A stretch of DNA of 42,969 nucleotides from Rhodocollybia butyracea (taxonomy: Eukaryota > Basidiomycota > Agaricomycetes > Agaricales > Omphalotaceae): assembly GCA_015501585.1 (NCBI GenBank), contig JADNRY010000504.1, positions 1 through 42,969 on the forward strand, written 5' to 3'. The notes beneath the pieces are model-generated. The model searched no databases. It was given only the letters and a program-made list of their open reading frames with translations, and had not been told where the DNA came from. The translations under genes and the position numbers were made by a program. This document shows positions 41,457 through 42,969 of the stretch, one piece after another. The first letter of the stretch is position 1. Every line of letters starts with the position of its first letter.

Positions 41457-42969
41457 AAGGAAGCGAAGGATATTTGGAAAATAGACCAAAAACTCAGCAC
41501 ATGGAAATTGGGGAACTTCCTTATCTTCTCTTTCCCTGGACTTTTCAATAGCTAATACTATGGAAACGCCGAAGACATCATTCTTTACACCATAGGCCCG
41601 CATAACATACACGTCGATGACACTTGTATACTTCCCGCTATCCTGAACTCTTCAAGAATAGTACTAGTTTTCGAGGATAACTCGAACGTTCTACCTAATC
41701 AGTCATCCGAGCTTATGAAGCAAGAAGACGAGTTTTCTAGGACTTAAGGGAGATTTGCACTCTAACGTTATTTCGGTGGAGAATCTATACAAAGTGAGGA
41801 AGAGATTTGTGGCGCCTCCTTCGCTCATTATATATTCACCACATGTCTATACATGGTCGGCATAATGTCCTCAAAGGGGATGGTCTTTTATGGATTGTCT
41901 TTCCCGATCTCTCATTGATCACTAGTACTTATGGCTAGCAGCTCTGCGACAGAATGCTCGCCTCCGGATATCTTTACGTTCTTGTTTGTTGCGCGGGCCC
42001 CGGCTGTTCCTCAATGGGACCGCGCCGGTTACTTCCTTCCTTCAAGTCCTTGGGCGCTTATGCACTGCTGTAGGTTTTCAGTAATGAACAAGGGATCTAT
42101 TTCCGCGCTCTTATCATAGCACCAGACTCTTCGAAGCTCCCTTTTCTCTCAGACTACGGAATGTTTCTAGGCTCGCCGATACTACACTGTTAAATAACAC
42201 CTGCGCTTGGCTCTCCCCCTGTCTACAGCCATGTCTGCTCTGCCCCAGTATCACCCTGGTACGCACTGCTATCATCACATTCATACCACAAAATAAACGG
42301 AACCGAGTCCATCTCCAGACTTGCAGTGAGTTTTGGTTCATAGCTCGCACCAATGGATTCCAACTGAACGTAAGGTTTGTGGGGTGTCGACACATGTACA
42401 AAGGGAACGCTTCGAAGGCTAGAGGCTCAGGATCGAGGGGGTACTCTCGAGCGAGAAAGTGCGAGGGGTGAGTATAATGGGGGAAATTCTGAGGTCTATA
42501 GTGGTCTCTCGGCGGCCAGAGAACTCGGGCTCCCGGGGTTCAATGATGATGTGTGCAAAATTGAAGAATGCAATTCTGGTAGGACCTTGTATGAAAGACT
42601 TGATGCATTCAAACGACCAATGATTATGTGAGACTAGCCTGAGGCTTGGAAATGAACTCGTTCTAGATTTAATTTTCGGGAAAGAAGGAAACGGGGAACT
42701 CAAAAGATCCCCAGCTCCATCTAGAATCCCATTTCATTTCCTATCTCCTGGTTTTATTGGTAATCTTTTCTAAGCATAGTCTCCGATACGAACTGAGTCA
42801 GAAAAGTGAGTGCCTCTATACTGATTGTTCTATATGCTTGTTTACGTTAGCCCACGATATGATCATCAAACAGATAAACCTGGGGGTTATTGTTTTGGAT
42901 GGTCTTTTTTGAATTTTTTTCTCAAAAGACTTATTGTTTGCAGTTTTTGGGCCTTCGACAGAGGGCCAA
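41457..42969. other. Terminal 1.5 kb, no gene supported
   Basis: Short ORFs on both strands lack motifs and splice continuity. No repeat from elsewhere in the window recurs here. It likely contains the 3' UTR of the preceding gene and upstream DNA of a gene beyond the window. Confidence 0.35.

Noticed and set aside
1..42969. tRNA, rRNA, CRISPR, or a bacterial-type operon
   Set aside because: No cloverleaf with a TTCGAAT-type T-arm was noticed, no regular spacer arrays, and gene structure is plainly eukaryotic; this was by eye, and tRNAscan-SE would be decisive for tRNAs.

Overview
The window reads as nuclear DNA from an Agaricomycete (mushroom-forming basidiomycete). Genes are densely packed on both strands and are broken by many introns of about 45-60 bp with GTNNGT donors, CTNAC/CTGAC branch signals and YAG acceptors. 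Several genes belong to families typical of agarics: a mushroom GMC oxidoreductase, an aerolysin-like cytosolic toxin pair, an agaric F-box protein, MYND-finger proteins and several mushroom-only unknowns. No tRNA, rRNA, CRISPR or plasmid feature was seen. Exon limits come from reading frames and splice consensus by eye. Family names come from recognised motifs, not from a search.

Layout. 1-314 is the tail of a Ser/Thr-rich protein. 617-2556 is a GMC oxidoreductase (+). 2901-4947 is a conserved agaric protein of unknown function (-). 5435-7688 is a DUF1776 protein (+). 8190-13180 is a large imperfect inverted duplication with two divergent aerolysin-like genes (8268-9325 - and 12054-13100 +), repeat-bearing promoters and a 2.7 kb spacer. 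13960-18592 is the SIN3 corepressor (-). 19401-20715 is a coiled-coil protein (+). 21514-25447 is a repeat-rich block: two direct repeats of about 290-395 bp enclose an F-box gene whose 3' end looks interrupted by a GC-rich insertion, plus a relic of an Old-Yellow-Enzyme-type gene. 26131-27434 is a GT17 glycosyltransferase (-). 27535-28039 is a MITE-like element with TA flanks. 28258-31365 is a tandem pair of MYND-finger genes (+), then a Helitron-like terminus. 31834-33964 is an unrelated MYND protein (-). 34321-35308 is an ERV2-type sulfhydryl oxidase (+). 35627-37807 is a prolyl-aminopeptidase-like alpha/beta hydrolase (+). 38398-39291 and 39909-41456 are two unrecognised proteins (+). The last 1.5 kb shows no gene.

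Two themes stand out. First, the toxin locus: promoter, leader exon and intron 1 are virtually identical between the copies while intron 2 and the C-terminal half have diverged. This fits gene conversion inside the inverted repeat. Both promoters carry several copies of one motif in the same orientation relative to their gene. Second, about nine otherwise well-conserved genes need a one-base correction, mostly at a short homopolymer, to keep the family frame. That is more easily explained by assembly homopolymer error than by mass pseudogenisation, and it must be settled before any gene here is called broken. Three introns (SIN3, ERV2, hydrolase) appear to use GC-AG splice sites.

The genes do not form one pathway. 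The plausible functional groups are chromatin repression (SIN3), secretory-pathway chemistry (ERV2, GT17) and defence (the aerolysin-like pair).
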